64,000 nucleotides of DNA from Picochlorum sp. 'celeri'. Its lineage: Eukaryota; Chlorophyta; Trebouxiophyceae. A program made the position numbers and the translations under genes. Position 1 is the stretch's first letter. Each line of letters starts with the position of its first letter. The stretch lies in assembly GCA_010909725.1 (NCBI GenBank), contig JAACMV010000027.1, positions 620,001 through 684,000 of the forward strand. Direction: 5' to 3'. Shown one piece after another: positions 9,277 through 20,121 of this stretch. Below the pieces are notes generated by a model. The model was not told the DNA's origin and did no database searches. It was given only the letters and a program-made list of their open reading frames with translations.

Positions 9277-10628
9277 TTAATGTAAAATTGCCTGAATGGC
9301 TGGATCAATGTCATCGTCATCAATGTCAATCATTTCTGGATTTGGCGGTGGGTTGTTTCGTGCTGAAGCATGTCGTGCAGGAAATTCAATCTCCAATGTA
9401 TCCATCAAAGACTTTGTCTGAGGGTTTTCTAACAGTTGCGTAGGCATGTTCCCCTTCCCCTGACTTGTCATTGTATCAAAAGGGGGGGCAGTGCATGCAA
9501 AGTTCTCAGGGACCTTCATGTCTCCTTGGAACACCTCCCGTATGTGACGCAGTTCCTCTTCCTGTATTTCTACAGGAGGAGGGGGCGTGATTGGCGAACG
9601 ATCAAATGAGAGACTTGGATGAGTCTTCTTGATAATGGCAAGCCATTGCTCATCATATGAGAATTCTTTTGGCCCACTTGCCTCTGGGAAGTCTACAATT
9701 TGCAAAAAGTCCCTTCCAGGAAGACATTTATCTAGAGATAAAAATCGCGTGAATGACGCATCTGAATGCGGAACGAGCGCTGCAAACTTTGTATGAAGAT
9801 GTGCGGAGAACCAATATGATGGCTGAATCTTTTTCAACAGAGACATCAGTGGAGGAGATCCCAGCGAATTTTGTTCTATATCCCTCGCTAAGAATCTTTT
9901 CCTTCTCACAAGATCATTCACATCTCCGTATGATGTGATTCCAGCTGGCCAATCATGAGATAAAAAGACATCAACATGTCCCGTCACGCTCATCAACTTG
10001 CTCACCTCCATACATCGCACATGATATGCGCTTCTCATACTACTATTGTCATATGGAGGACTTTCATGGTGTCCCATCAAGTAATCATGCCCCTTAAATA
10101 TCCCAGAAATCCCAGCAATACGAATCCCCCCAAAATGGATGACCCCAGAATACCCCATAAAGTAGATATTCGGTGCTACCCACCCCCCATAGTACAGCTC
10201 CCTCAAATAATTAATTGCCTCATGATTCCCTCCAACTACATCCATAATAATGATTCATGCGTTAACATCAATGTTCCACTGGGGATTTCCCCAAGATTAT
10301 CCAGCGTACCAAACACTGTAGGATATGGAGCTTTTTTCACTCCAGAGTAATACTCGTAAAAAGACCCTAATTTCCTGTACTTGACCGGACAAGCCATACA
10401 TTCCAAATCATCCAGATTCCTCACACTCTGAAAATCCCCGCAGCACACAACCAAGTCCACCTTTTTCCCATCCAATTCCTCCAGCTGTTTCACTGACGAG
10501 TACACCCTGTCCAACTCTCCATGACCACATCCTTCGATAGCAATCTATATAACAGTATCATTAGTATAATATTCGAATGCGTTCATCAGGTAGACAATTC
10601 GCCTCACCCGTAGACCTGTGCTCTCCAT
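9277..10628 (-). CDS. DBR1: RNA lariat debranching enzyme
   Basis: Nuclear 2'-5' phosphodiesterase that opens intron lariats. Three exons, 10628-10608, 10544-10310 and 10235-9277 (introns of 63 and 74 bp), give 404 residues. Exon 1 reads MESTGLR and joins IAIEGCGHGELDRVY. The metallophosphoesterase motifs are in order: GCGHGELD at the start, VVCCGDFQSVRN, VGGNHEAINYLREL (across the second splice), GGWVAPNIYFMGYSG, IRIAGISGIFKGHDY, FLSHDWPAGI and WFSAHLHTKFAAL. A DBR1 C-terminal domain follows. A stretch ending in IDIDDDDID precedes the stop. The start is supported by the exact splice junction restoring the first motif. Confidence 0.95.
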
Positions 10629-11110
10629 GCAACAATTAGTGTATCATCGTGATCATTCAGAATATCTTCTAATCGATGGTGAACAATTTGAATTTGATGT
10701 ATTTTCTAATAATGGATCAGCCAGTTGTATTGACCTGGGTCTTGTTTTGGTAAGATCCCTAATAGATGAAAGCTTTTTCTCTGCCTCAATTGAGGCAATT
10801 GCAATTGAGGCAGAGCATCCTTGTCATGCATGTACGAGGAAATATGATGCACAGAAACCACACATTGAGAGAGGTGGTACATAGAATATCTAATGATGGT
10901 ATCATGTCGAGACAGATCTGGGTGATCAAGCTAGAAATATTTCTCTTTGCCACGTCATCGCATTGACGCGCGTCCTCTGAGATGCTGGAATGTCTACAAT
11001 CCAGATATGGTCAAAATGCCACAGATTACTAGATCAATCGACTGATCTATTGATCATTATCATTAGAAACGACAAAGTAAAGAGAGAACAATCTCTGATC
11101 AACTGTCATT
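10629..11110. other. Divergent intergenic region, DBR1 / alanine aminotransferase
   Basis: About 480 bp without a credible gene. It should hold both promoters. The notable content is an inverted-repeat cluster at 10782-10812, listed separately. Confidence 0.5.
10782..10812. promoter_or_regulatory. Palindrome cluster in the DBR1/ALT divergent promoter
   Basis: TGCCTCAATTGAGGCA (10782-10797) is a perfect 16-bp palindrome. It is followed directly by a second half, CAATTGAGGCA, so that CAATTGAGGC occurs twice. A dimeric factor site is a plausible reading; no known motif was matched. Confidence 0.4.
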
Positions 11111-12889
11111 ATGTGTGTATTGTGTCACATGTCCCGCAAATCTTCCAAGAGCATTGGCTCTCTCCTCGCACGAGGATTGATGGGATCGAAATCTGCTCTG
11201 CATGAAACAAATCAGAAGCAGTTTGCTGCTACACAGCAAATGATGCCGCGGTTCTACGGAGCAATGCCTGCACAGGAGACTGACCAAAAGGAGGGTCCTC
11301 CAACAAAAGTGGATGGGTATGTGTTGCATCCAACAACGTTGAATGAGAATTTGTTGAAGGCTCAGTATGCTGTGCGTGGTGAGCTTTACAACAAGGCACA
11401 AGAGATGGCTGCGGAAGGGAAGGATATCATTTACACGAATGGTGCGTTTTGTTGTTTGTTGGGCCGAACCACTACTACCATTACCCTAAGATCAGGGTGG
11501 TAGGGTTGTGGTTGTTGTTGTTGTTGTCCAAGGGACGCCCACCGATACTGTGCGAGGTTCTGTGTTGTGGCAGTTTTAATGATATTGAATTATATTGCAG
11601 TCGGAAATCCACAGCAGTTGGGACAAAAGCCAATCACGTACAACAGGCAAGTTCAGGCTTTGGTTTCAGCACCATTTTTGATGGATCATCCAAAAGTCAC
11701 AGAATTGTTTCCTGAAGACGTGATTGCAAGGGCCAAGGAGATGAACAAGTTGTTTGGAGGTGCACTCGGAGCATACACTGATTCCAGAGGATCAGCTGGC
11801 ATCCGTAAGGAAGTGGCAGACTACATTGAACGCAGAGATGGACACCCAGCTGATCCAGAGCACATTTATTTGACAGATGGTGCTTCGGTGGCCGTACGAT
11901 ATGTGCTGAATGCCGCAATTAGAAATGAGAACGACGCAATTTTGGTTCCAATCCCACAATATCCATTGTATTCAGCATCGATTCAATTGTACGGAGGTAC
12001 TTTGCTTCCTTACTACTTGAAGGAGGAGAAGGGTTGGGGTATGGACCTGGACGGAATCAAGAAATCGATCGACGAGGCTCGTGCTCAGGGTACAAATGTT
12101 CGTGCTATTGTCTTTATTAATCCAGGAAACCCAACAGGGCAGTGCATGACAGCTGATAGCTTGAAAGATATCGTCAAGTTTGCATATGATGAAGGTTTGG
12201 TTCTGTTGGCTGACGAGGTGTACCAACCAAATGTTTACCAGACAGAAAAGCCATTCATTTCCGCCAAGAAGATCTTGTCTGAAATGGGTGCTCCATATTC
12301 CAATGGAGTCGAGTTGGCGTCATTCCATACAGTTTCAAAAGGAGTCCTGGGTGAGTGTGGATTGCGTGGAGGATATGTCGAGTTTGTGAACTTCCATCCA
12401 AAGACAATTGAAGAGATGTACAAGGCTGCCTCTATCAATTTGAGTCCTAATACAACTGGACAGCTGGCGATGAGCCTCATGGCAAATCCACCAAAGCCAG
12501 GAGATGCATCATACAATGAATACAAGAAAGAAATGGATGAGGGACTTGCAAGTCTTACGAGGAGAGCTCACGTCATGACTGATGCGTTCAATTCGCTCGA
12601 AGGAGTTTCTTGCACATTCACTGAGGGTGCGATGTATTCTTTCCCAAGGCTGCACCTGCCTCAGAAGGCGATTGATGCTGCCAAAGCAGCAGGCAAAACA
12701 CCAGATACATTCTACTGCCTCGAGCTGTTGAAAGAGACTGGTATTGTAACAGTTCCAGGAGCCGGATTTGGCCAAGAAGAAGGAACATTCCATATGAGAA
12801 CAACTATTTTGCCACAAGAGGACCAGATTGCTGATTTTGTACAAAAGTTCAAGAGCTTCCATGAGAAATTCATGAACACCTATCGCTAA
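11111..12889 (+). CDS. Alanine aminotransferase, probably mitochondrial
   Basis: PLP enzyme interconverting alanine and 2-oxoglutarate with pyruvate and glutamate. Two exons, 11111-11441 and 11601-12889 (159-bp intron, GTGCGT...TTGCAG), give 539 residues, or 533 from the second ATG at 11129. The N-terminus (MSRKSSKSIGSLLARGLMG) looks like a mitochondrial presequence. The class I aminotransferase fold is clear: VGNPQQLGQKPITYNRQV, GAYTDSRGSAGIRKEVADY, the PLP contacts INPGNPTGQ and DEVYQPNVY, the Schiff-base lysine in SFHTVSKGVLGECGLRGGY, and the C-terminal GIVTVPGAGFGQEEG then HMRTTILP. This domain order is typical of plant and algal ALT. The start between the two ATGs is uncertain. Confidence 0.95.
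11500..11528 (+). repeat. GTT-rich microsatellite in the ALT intron
   Basis: A short run of GTT/TTG units (five consecutive GTT after GGTTGTG) inside the 159-bp intron. It is low-complexity and likely variable in length; no further role visible. Confidence 0.6.
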
Positions 12890-13012
12890 GAAATGAACTC
12901 AAGAATTAGGTTATAGAGATCAGTATGCGCATGTGTGAGTAGACAATGAGATGCTGAGCACTCGATGTATTATGGACCAAAAAAAATTCATGATTTGTAA
13001 ATGCATTTTATG

Positions 13013-14227
13013 TTATGCCTTGCTGAATGCAGCCTCGGCCCCATCAACACAGTTCCTGAGAAGCATGGCAATAGTCATTGGACCAACACCCCCGGGAACG
13101 GGAGTAATATACGAGGCCTTCTCCGACGCCTCCGCAAAGTTGACATCTCCCACAAGCCTATATCCCCTCTTTGCGGTTGGATCCTGCATTCAAAATGGCA
13201 AGCATGGAGTCATACTTCAGTTTGACCATGAAGAAAAAAAAAGAGTAAGTAACATACATCAACAGCATTGATCCCGACATCAATCACTGCAGCACCCGGC
13301 TTGATCCAAGATCCATCAACCATTTCTGCCTTCCCACATGCAGCGATAACAATGTCTGCACTAGAGCAAATCTCTGCCCCATTTGGCGTACGAGAATGAA
13401 TTATTGTAACAGTTGCATTCTCCCTCTGCAACAAGAGAGCAGCAGGCATTCCAACAATATTACTTCTTCCAACGACTGCTGCTTTCTTTCCAGCCATCTC
13501 TACCCCACTTCTTTTCAAGAGCTCAATGCATCCCTTTGGTGTACATGGAACAAACTTTGGATTCCTCCCTCGCATAGCGAGACATCCAATGTTCAATGGA
13601 TGGAACCCATCAACATCCTTTTCAATTGATATAGCATCCAAAATTACCTGTTCATCAATATGATCTGGAAGAGGAAGTTGCACCAGAATACCATGAACAT
13701 TTGGATCAGCATTGTATTCCTCCACCACCTTCAGAACTTCCTCTTGGCTGGCAGTTTCAGGCAAATCCGTCCCGTATGACACAATCCCAACCTCTTCACA
13801 TGCCTTCTTCTTATTCCTCACATACGTCTGAGAGTCCTTGCGCTCCCCCACCAGCACCACCGCCAACCCAGGAGACTTGCCATACTTTTCTCTCAACGCA
13901 TCCACCTCCACCTTCAACTCCTGTCGGATTGTCGCAGCAGTAGCCTTTCCGTCAATAATTTCTGCATTAAGAATTCAATGCATGCGTTAGAAATCCCGTC
14001 ATCCTTGAACAGTGAAGGTCATGCATTCAAGACTGTCTGGCAGACGCACCTGCACTCATCGCCTGTACCACCACACCAGCTGGATGTCTCTGTCTGACAG
14101 TCTTCAAACGATTCTGATGAAATCGACACGCAGCCTTGTTCTGTGCCCAATTGTGCCTCAAGTGGACCTGACGTTCCAGTCTTGCACCTTCTGGAACCAA
14201 TCTCGTATGATGCACCGTGCAATTCAT
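13013..14227 (-). CDS. folD: Bifunctional methylenetetrahydrofolate dehydrogenase/cyclohydrolase (FolD)
   Basis: Converts 5,10-methylene-THF to 10-formyl-THF with NADP. Three exons, 14227-14050, 13961-13258 and 13183-13013, with introns of 88 and 74 bp, give 350 residues. Exon 1 encodes a basic presequence ([20 protein letters not shown] ... VVVQAMSA), suggesting organelle import; the FolD domain begins at [16 protein letters not shown] exactly across the first splice. Motifs: [17 protein letters not shown] with the catalytic lysine, [49 protein letters not shown], and [19 protein letters not shown] after the last splice. A short cytosolic form could start at the ATG at 14059 (MSAEIIDGK). It is divergent from ELP3 over about 200 bp. 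Confidence 0.93.
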
Positions 14228-14433
14228 CAATAAAGCCTTGTAAAATTCTGTAAAAACTTTGGAATAGCGAGATCAGGTCACATGGCACAGAGATCATGGT
14301 GTGGACCAAAATATTTTCAAATTCCAATCCAACCAATTTGATACGGCAAGTCGACAAGATTGTTCTCCCGGCATTCCATGCCTGCATGTGCCTTGAGATG
14401 GATTCAAAATAATGTCAGTAGGAATATATATGC

Positions 14434-16233
14434 ATGAGTGTACAGACTGAATCGATTCGAGAGCAGGAAGGGCTCGCGGTGGGACACCGGACCACCTATG
14501 TCCCTAAGAAGAACAAACGTGGCCATGTTGTATACAGTGAGGGCGAGGTACGACTATTGTATTAGATTAAGGATGTCTCAAGGGTTTCAGTGGAGGATGA
14601 GGTGGTTTGTTGTGCTTTGCAGGCTCGCATGCGAGCAATTTCGGACATTGTCAATGCTCTCGTGCAGAGCATCACATCCGGCAAGGATGTGAATCTTAAC
14701 ACATTAAATAAACATGTTGGTATGAAATACTCCCTCGCAAGGTTACCAAAGCTGGTAGAGATCATTGCAGCACTTCCTGAGGAACACAGGGCGACTCTGC
14801 TTCCCCAGTTGAGGGCAAAACCGATCAGGACTGCGTCGGGCATTGCGGTGGTGGCTGTCATGTCGAAACCGCATCGATGCCCTCATATTGCAACGACTGG
14901 TAACATTTGTGTGTATTGTCCGGGGGGGCCTGATTCAGACTTTGAATATTCGACACAGAGTTATACTGGATATGAACCTACATCGATGAGGGCTATTAGG
15001 GCTCGATATAACCCATATATTCAAGCCAGGGCGAGAGTAGATCAGTTGCGAAGATTGGGGCACTCTGTAGACAAGGTGGAGTTTATTCTGATGGGGGGCA
15101 CATTTATGTCTCTTCCTGCAGAGTATAGGGATTATTTTATTAGGAACTTGCATGATGCCTTGTCTGGTCATTCTTCTGAAAATGTAGCAGAGGCTGTGGC
15201 ATTTTCGGAACAGAGCTCTACTCGTTGCATTGGTATGACGATTGAGACAAGACCTGACTTTTGTCTCACCCCTCATTTGTCAGCCATGTTGTCGTATGGG
15301 TGTACGAGGCTGGAGATTGGCCTACAGAGCACATATGAGGATGTCGCCCGAGATACAAATAGAGGCCACACTGTAGCAGCAGTCGGCGAATGTTTTGAAC
15401 TGTCTAAAGATGCGGGATTTAAAGTTGTTGCGCATCTTATGCCAGATCTGCCCAATGTTGGATGGGAGAGGGATGTTGAATCCTTTACAGAGTTCTTTGA
15501 GAATCCAGCATTTAGGTCAGATGGTTTGAAAGTATATCCGACTCTTGTGATTCGAGGTACTGGATTGTATGAGCTTTGGAAAAAGGGCTTGTATAAGAAT
15601 TACGAGCCTCATAAATTGGTGGACCTTGTTGCGAGGTGCCTTGCATTGATCCCTCCCTGGGTTCGAATTTATAGGATCCAGAGAGATATACCAATGCCGC
15701 TAGTATCAAGCGGTGTTGAGAAAGGAAATCTGAGAGAGTTGGCACTCGCACGATGCAAAGAGCTTGGACTGCGATGCAGAGATGTCCGGACCAGGGAAGT
15801 CGGCATCAAAGATATTCACCAAAAGGTGAAGCCAGAGGAGGTTGAATTGGTGAGACGAGACTATGCAGCAAATGGAGGATGGGAAACATTTTTGGCATAT
15901 GAAGATCCGAGGCAGGATATCTTGGTGGGCCTGTTGCGATTGAGAAAGTTGGCAGGGAAACAGAAGACTCGGCAACCTCAGCTGCATGGACGTGTTTCCA
16001 TGGTACGAGAGCTCCATGTGTATGGAACTGCTGTAGGTGTCCATTTGCGAGATGCAGGGAAATGGCAGCACCAAGGATATGGAACTCTTCTGATGCAGGA
16101 GGCAGAGCGAATTGCTCGAGAAGAACATAAATCCACCAAGCTAGCCGTGATTGCAGGTGTAGGGACCAGACATTATTATAGAAAGCTGGGTTTTGAATTG
16201 GATGGCCCATACATGTCCAAAATTCTAACTTAA
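14434..16233 (+). CDS. ELP3: Elongator complex catalytic subunit ELP3
   Basis: Radical-SAM and acetyltransferase subunit of Elongator, which makes the cm5/mcm5 modification on wobble uridine of tRNAs. Exons 14434-14547 and 14623-16233 (75-bp intron, GTACGA...TTGCAG) give 574 residues, the usual length. Exon 1 ends VVYSEGE and joins [13 protein letters not shown]. The Fe-S motif [19 protein letters not shown] has the C-x9-C-x2-C spacing of Elp3. It is followed by [55 protein letters not shown] and [16 protein letters not shown]. The C-terminal GNAT domain has [19 protein letters not shown] and [18 protein letters not shown]. Nothing is missing. Confidence 0.96.
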
Positions 16234-16254
16234 ATTATTATATTATTTACATGC

Positions 16255-17316
16255 ATGTGTATAATGGCATATTGTGGTACAACGAGTGGTTTTCTTCAAC
16301 AAGGGGGTATCGTGGCATATGCCACAACCACCCGACACGCTTCCGTCACCAGAACACATCGATGGGCACCACGCCATCATTCAAAGAATCATGGAATATT
16401 TATGAAGCGATATTTGGTCACCGACAAGCAGAAAAGCGTTGTTTGGGCTGTACCAGAACATGAAGAGTCTGTGGCTGAGGCTGAAATTGAGAATGATATT
16501 GACACATCATACAAATTCTTTGATCTTGAGAGATACACAGTACCTTTAGAGGCACCATGGGGCCTTAAGAATTCTGTTCTTGGAATGGTTGGGTGGGGGG
16601 CGTCCTTCTTGCTGGTTGGACTGACCTTCCTGCCTATTGCCAAGCTTGTTGGGGGACCAGGGGGGTTCATGGATTTAAGCCAGCAGCAAAAGGCTGAATT
16701 TGCTCTGATTAATCAGATTGTCGAGACTATCGTAGGTATAGGCATCATCACGACGTCAGCAGGTGCATGGTACAATGCAAAACCTTCTATGCTTCGGTTG
16801 GACATGAAAGGACCATTTAGAAAACCCGATGGGTGGCTTGTCTGGGCTCTGATAGGAATTCTTCTTGCTCCTGAGATTGTATATGTGGCGTCTAGCATAT
16901 GGGAGGCAATAGGAGCAGAAGATTTGCAGGCCAAGGGTACAGCAGATGCCATCTCCCAAATTCTTTCTTTGGATCAGGTTACATTTGCCTGTCTGTTCGG
17001 CACAACGGCTATCTTAGCACCCTTGTTAGAAGAAACAGTGTTTAGGGGTTTTCTACTGCCCTCTCTGGCAAAATATATGCCAACTCCCTTGGCTGTTGTC
17101 TTGTCCTCTGTGGCATTCGGTTTGGTACATTTTTCCCCGAGAGACACACCTCAGTTGACAGCTCTTGGCCTGCTACTAGGATTTTCATACGTCCGTTCTG
17201 GTAATTTACTCACACCTATGATAATCCACGGAACATGGAATGGAACAGTTTTAACAATTTTGTATATTCTGCAAGCCAATGGTATTGATATCGAAAAACT
17301 TTTACATTCTGTTTGA
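16255..17316 (+). CDS. CPBP-family (CAAX-type/Abi) membrane protease, probably plastid
   Basis: Multi-pass membrane protein of the CPBP intramembrane protease family; plant members of this type are often plastid-located and substrates are unknown. 353 residues from the ATG at 16255. The first 50 residues are rich in Arg, His, Ser and Thr and poor in acidic residues, like a transit peptide. Hydrophobic segments follow (SVLGMVGWGASFLLVGLTF and others). The glutamate motif EETVFRGFLLPSLAKY (EExxxR) is at about residue 263. The second catalytic histidine motif is in VLSSVAFGLVHFSPRD and the third region reads LLTPMIIHGTWNGTVLTILY. Single exon, convergent with the Mpv17 gene with a gap of about 20 bp. 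Confidence 0.85.
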   Translation: MCIMAYCGTTSGFLQQGGIVAYATTTRHASVTRTHRWAPRHHSKNHGIFMKRYLVTDKQKSVVWAVPEHEESVAEAEIENDIDTSYKFFDLERYTVPLEAPWGLKNSVLGMVGWGASFLLVGLTFLPIAKLVGGPGGFMDLSQQQKAEFALINQIVETIVGIGIITTSAGAWYNAKPSMLRLDMKGPFRKPDGWLVWALIGILLAPEIVYVASSIWEAIGAEDLQAKGTADAISQILSLDQVTFACLFGTTAILAPLLEETVFRGFLLPSLAKYMPTPLAVVLSSVAFGLVHFSPRDTPQLTALGLLLGFSYVRSGNLLTPMIIHGTWNGTVLTILYILQANGIDIEKLLHSV

Positions 17317-17336
17317 AATTCACTATATGTAATATT

Positions 17337-17855
17337 TTATTTCCCATCAACAGCCTTGCTTTGTTTAGAACTAGAATAGGACAGGAAAGCAGTCCAAACC
17401 ACACCGCAGCAGGACATGTACAACACCTGATGCTGAAGAGGCACAAGGACAAAGTTGATACTGGATGCCGGCACCCAGAATTTCCACCCAGTAAACAATG
17501 TATTCTTAAAGTCCCTGTTGCATTTTTCTGGGAATTCGTCAAGCTTGTTTTGCAGAGCCAGGGTCCATGCAAACACAGCTGAGATTACTATGGGAGCCAG
17601 GCATGTCTGATTCATGAACACTTTAATCGCAAAATTTTTAGTGCTTCTCGCATTAAATGCTCTATCTAATGCACGGTACCAGTAGTGCTGATAGGGACCG
17701 TACAGGAAAAGACCAAATGAGCCCATCCTGGCTGCCCTAAATATGTCATACTCTGTTGCTGTACCACCAGCCATCTTCTGCAAGAGCTGAGCCACCAGGT
17801 CACCAGCCAGCGACAAAGATCCTGATATGATGGCAGATTTGAGGAGGGGATGCAT
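17337..17855 (-). CDS. Mpv17/PMP22 family membrane protein
   Basis: Small four-helix membrane protein of the Mpv17/PMP22/Sym1 family, found in mitochondria, peroxisomes or plastids; channel-like function is proposed for relatives. From ATG 17855 there are 172 residues, close to family length: HPLLKSAIISGSLSLAGDLV, DIFRAARMGSFGLFLYGP, HYWYRALDRAF, KVFMNQTCLAPIVISAVF and the C-terminal signature WKFWVPASSINFVLVPLQ, then WTAFLSYSSSK. The frame stays open upstream (VSSG) to a good acceptor (GTGTAG), so an extra N-terminal exon may exist upstream of 17880, possibly the candidate starting MEHLRLGTAWATPF near 18090. This is not proven. Confidence 0.88.
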   Translation of the reverse strand: MHPLLKSAIISGSLSLAGDLVAQLLQKMAGGTATEYDIFRAARMGSFGLFLYGPYQHYWYRALDRAFNARSTKNFAIKVFMNQTCLAPIVISAVFAWTLALQNKLDEFPEKCNRDFKNTLFTGWKFWVPASSINFVLVPLQHQVLYMSCCGVVWTAFLSYSSSKQSKAVDGK

Positions 17856-18145
17856 CCCACTTGAAACCTACACAATGTTACATCATTCATACAACTTTGT
17901 ATACCACAGGAAGGGTGTACTCAGACTATTTCTTCAGAGGACGATCTACATCGATATGCATACATACACTTGAATTTATATTTGATGATCGGATTGATTG
18001 GGTCTTGTGATGTCGAAATCTTCTTTGCTTTCCCCCAGCAGAGCACAAACGGTGTAGCCCATGCAGTGCCGAGACGGAGATGCTCCATGATCTTGCACCA
18101 AACATATCGAACGTGGCATTAAATAGAGTATAATTATTATATAGA

Positions 18146-19751
18146 TTAAAGTTCTGAGATATCATGGACTGTTGATCCAGATTGCTTTGACAGACTCTCT
18201 CCATCATGAAGGTTCCTCTTGTGGACTCCATGATACATGCTTCCAAACGGTTCAAGAGGAATGAATCGCCCTGCACCCCTCTTGACATTTAGTTTCCCAT
18301 TGTTCCACACAATTCTACCCTGGCTGATCGTTGTCACGACCTTTCCTGTGATTGTTTTACCCTCATACACATTGGTGTCCATTCTGGAGTGATGACTGGC
18401 AGCACGAAGAGTGTGTCTCACCTTTGGATCAAATATGATAATATCTGCATCCGAGTTGCGCGCTATTGTGCCTTTCTGAGGGAAAATATTGAAAATCTTG
18501 GCCGCCTCTGTACTCGTCACTCTCACAAAATCCATGGGGGACATGGCACCAGAATTTACAAGTTCTTCCCATGCAACATGCATCCGCTCTTCTATTCCAT
18601 TCACACCGTTAGGGATCGCTCTAAAATCTTTGATACCAGCTTTCTTTTGAGTACTATTGAACACGGCGTGGTCGGTCCCCAAAAGCTGCAAGATGCCTCC
18701 TGCCAGGGCAGCCTTGACTGCAGCCCCACTCTCTGCTGATCGAATAGGTGGACTCATGACATATTTTGCAGCTTCCGTAAAATTGGAATTCCACAATACT
18801 GATTCATTGAGACTGATTGCAGACGTCACTGTTTCTCCAATAATACGGCTACCTCGAAAGCGTGCCCTTGCAATCTCTTCGGCAGGCTGCTTCCCCATGA
18901 CATGTACAACATACAATGGAGACCCAACGAATTCTGCCAACCGTATCGCCCGAGAAGTAGCTTCAGCTTCTAATACTTCAGGTCGAGACATTGCATGCCC
19001 TTCTGGACCTGTCACCCCCAATGAATTCACCACATAATCCTGACCATGTGCCACAGCATCCCCATTCTCTGCGTGGACTTGAGGAATGGCACCTAGTTCT
19101 TTACACTGAGAAAATCCCTGCAAAAGCTCTGTATCAGTCACCATCAGGGCCCCCTTATAGGCCATGAAGAATTTGAACGAATTGATGCCATGAGATCTGA
19201 CCAATGTTTCCATATCTTTCTTTACTGTATCACTCCAAGATGTCACTGCCATATGAAACCCATAGTCCATCACAGAGTCTTTAGATTTCCTCCTCCACTC
19301 TTCGTACCCTGCCATCAGATCGTGATCGACAGGTAATGCAAAGTCAATATGAAATGTTGTTCCCCCCGCCAGTGCTGCAGCTTGTCCACTGTAAAAGTCA
19401 TCGCAAGCAACCATGCCCATAAAAGGCATAGACAAGTGCGTGTGTGGATCTATACCCCCAGGCATAACATACCTTCCCGAGGCATCCACTATCTCATCGA
19501 CCCCATTGACCGGTATGCCCTGTCTAACCTCCTCCACAACACCGTCCCTCACAAGAACGTCAGCCTCCTCCATAGAGTCAGCCGACACCACAGTCCCTCC
19601 CTGAAACGATTCACAATAAACCCAATCAAATTATGAGATGCGTTCGATATGAAATAGAATGCCATACCTGGATGAGGATCGAATGCCCGTGACATGGGTA
19701 CCCACGTAGGACAAGGCAAATGGCGATAAGGATGCATATAAACCTATACAT
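18146..19751 (-). CDS. PYD2: Dihydropyrimidinase with N-terminal signal sequence
   Basis: Zinc hydrolase opening dihydrouracil and dihydrothymine rings, second step of pyrimidine catabolism. Exons 19751-19668 and 19600-18146 (67-bp intron) give 512 residues. Exon 1 encodes MYRFICILIAICLVLRGYPC, a typical secretory signal peptide, and runs into SILIQ which the splice joins to GGTVVSADSMEEADVLV, the family N-terminus. Metal ligands: MPGGIDPHTHLSMPFMG, the carboxylated lysine in NSFKFFMAYKGALMVTD, QVHAENGDAV and LYVVHVMGKQPAEE. Then LLGTDHAVFNSTQKKAG and GVNGIEERM. Arabidopsis PYD2 is also an endomembrane protein, so the signal fits. The exact splice restoring SILIQGGTVV supports the start. Confidence 0.94.
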
Positions 19752-20121
19752 TGTTGTTCATAGCATTATTTATTCCTAAATCGTATCCTAATTTCTCATT
19801 AGAATGCCCCAAGGTGAAGGAACAAATTCAAACATTAGTCAGGTTTGAACCCATTGCCACCCAAATCAAAAGAGTGATTACGAGTCTTCAAATATGACAT
19901 GAGCAATAACAGTACTCGCGATGGGGTGTTCTCATATATTTCATTGGATGTGTGCCACGTACTAGATACAGTGATGTACTATCCTGGCATCTGGGTGCTT
20001 TGTCAAGGGGACTAGACTGTGCGAGACGCTATGACACCACAAGGGTATTCATCCCTGATTGAGACGGATAACGCCACAATTGCGCAGAAAAGTATCGAAT
20101 TGCATCAATTATAGAATTAAA
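19752..20121. other. Divergent intergenic region, dihydropyrimidinase / AAAP transporter
   Basis: About 370 bp; no gene, RNA or repeat recognised. Presumed promoters for both flanking genes. Confidence 0.45.

Noticed and set aside
19836..19856. tRNA T-loop-like GGGTTCAAACC on the minus strand
   Set aside because: The flanking bases do not form a 5-bp T stem and no D arm or acceptor is nearby.
20059..20121. Upstream extensions starting at TTG or GTG (20059, 26689, 37676)
   Set aside because: These begin at non-ATG codons; good ATG starts with sensible N-termini follow at 20122, 26698 and 37643.
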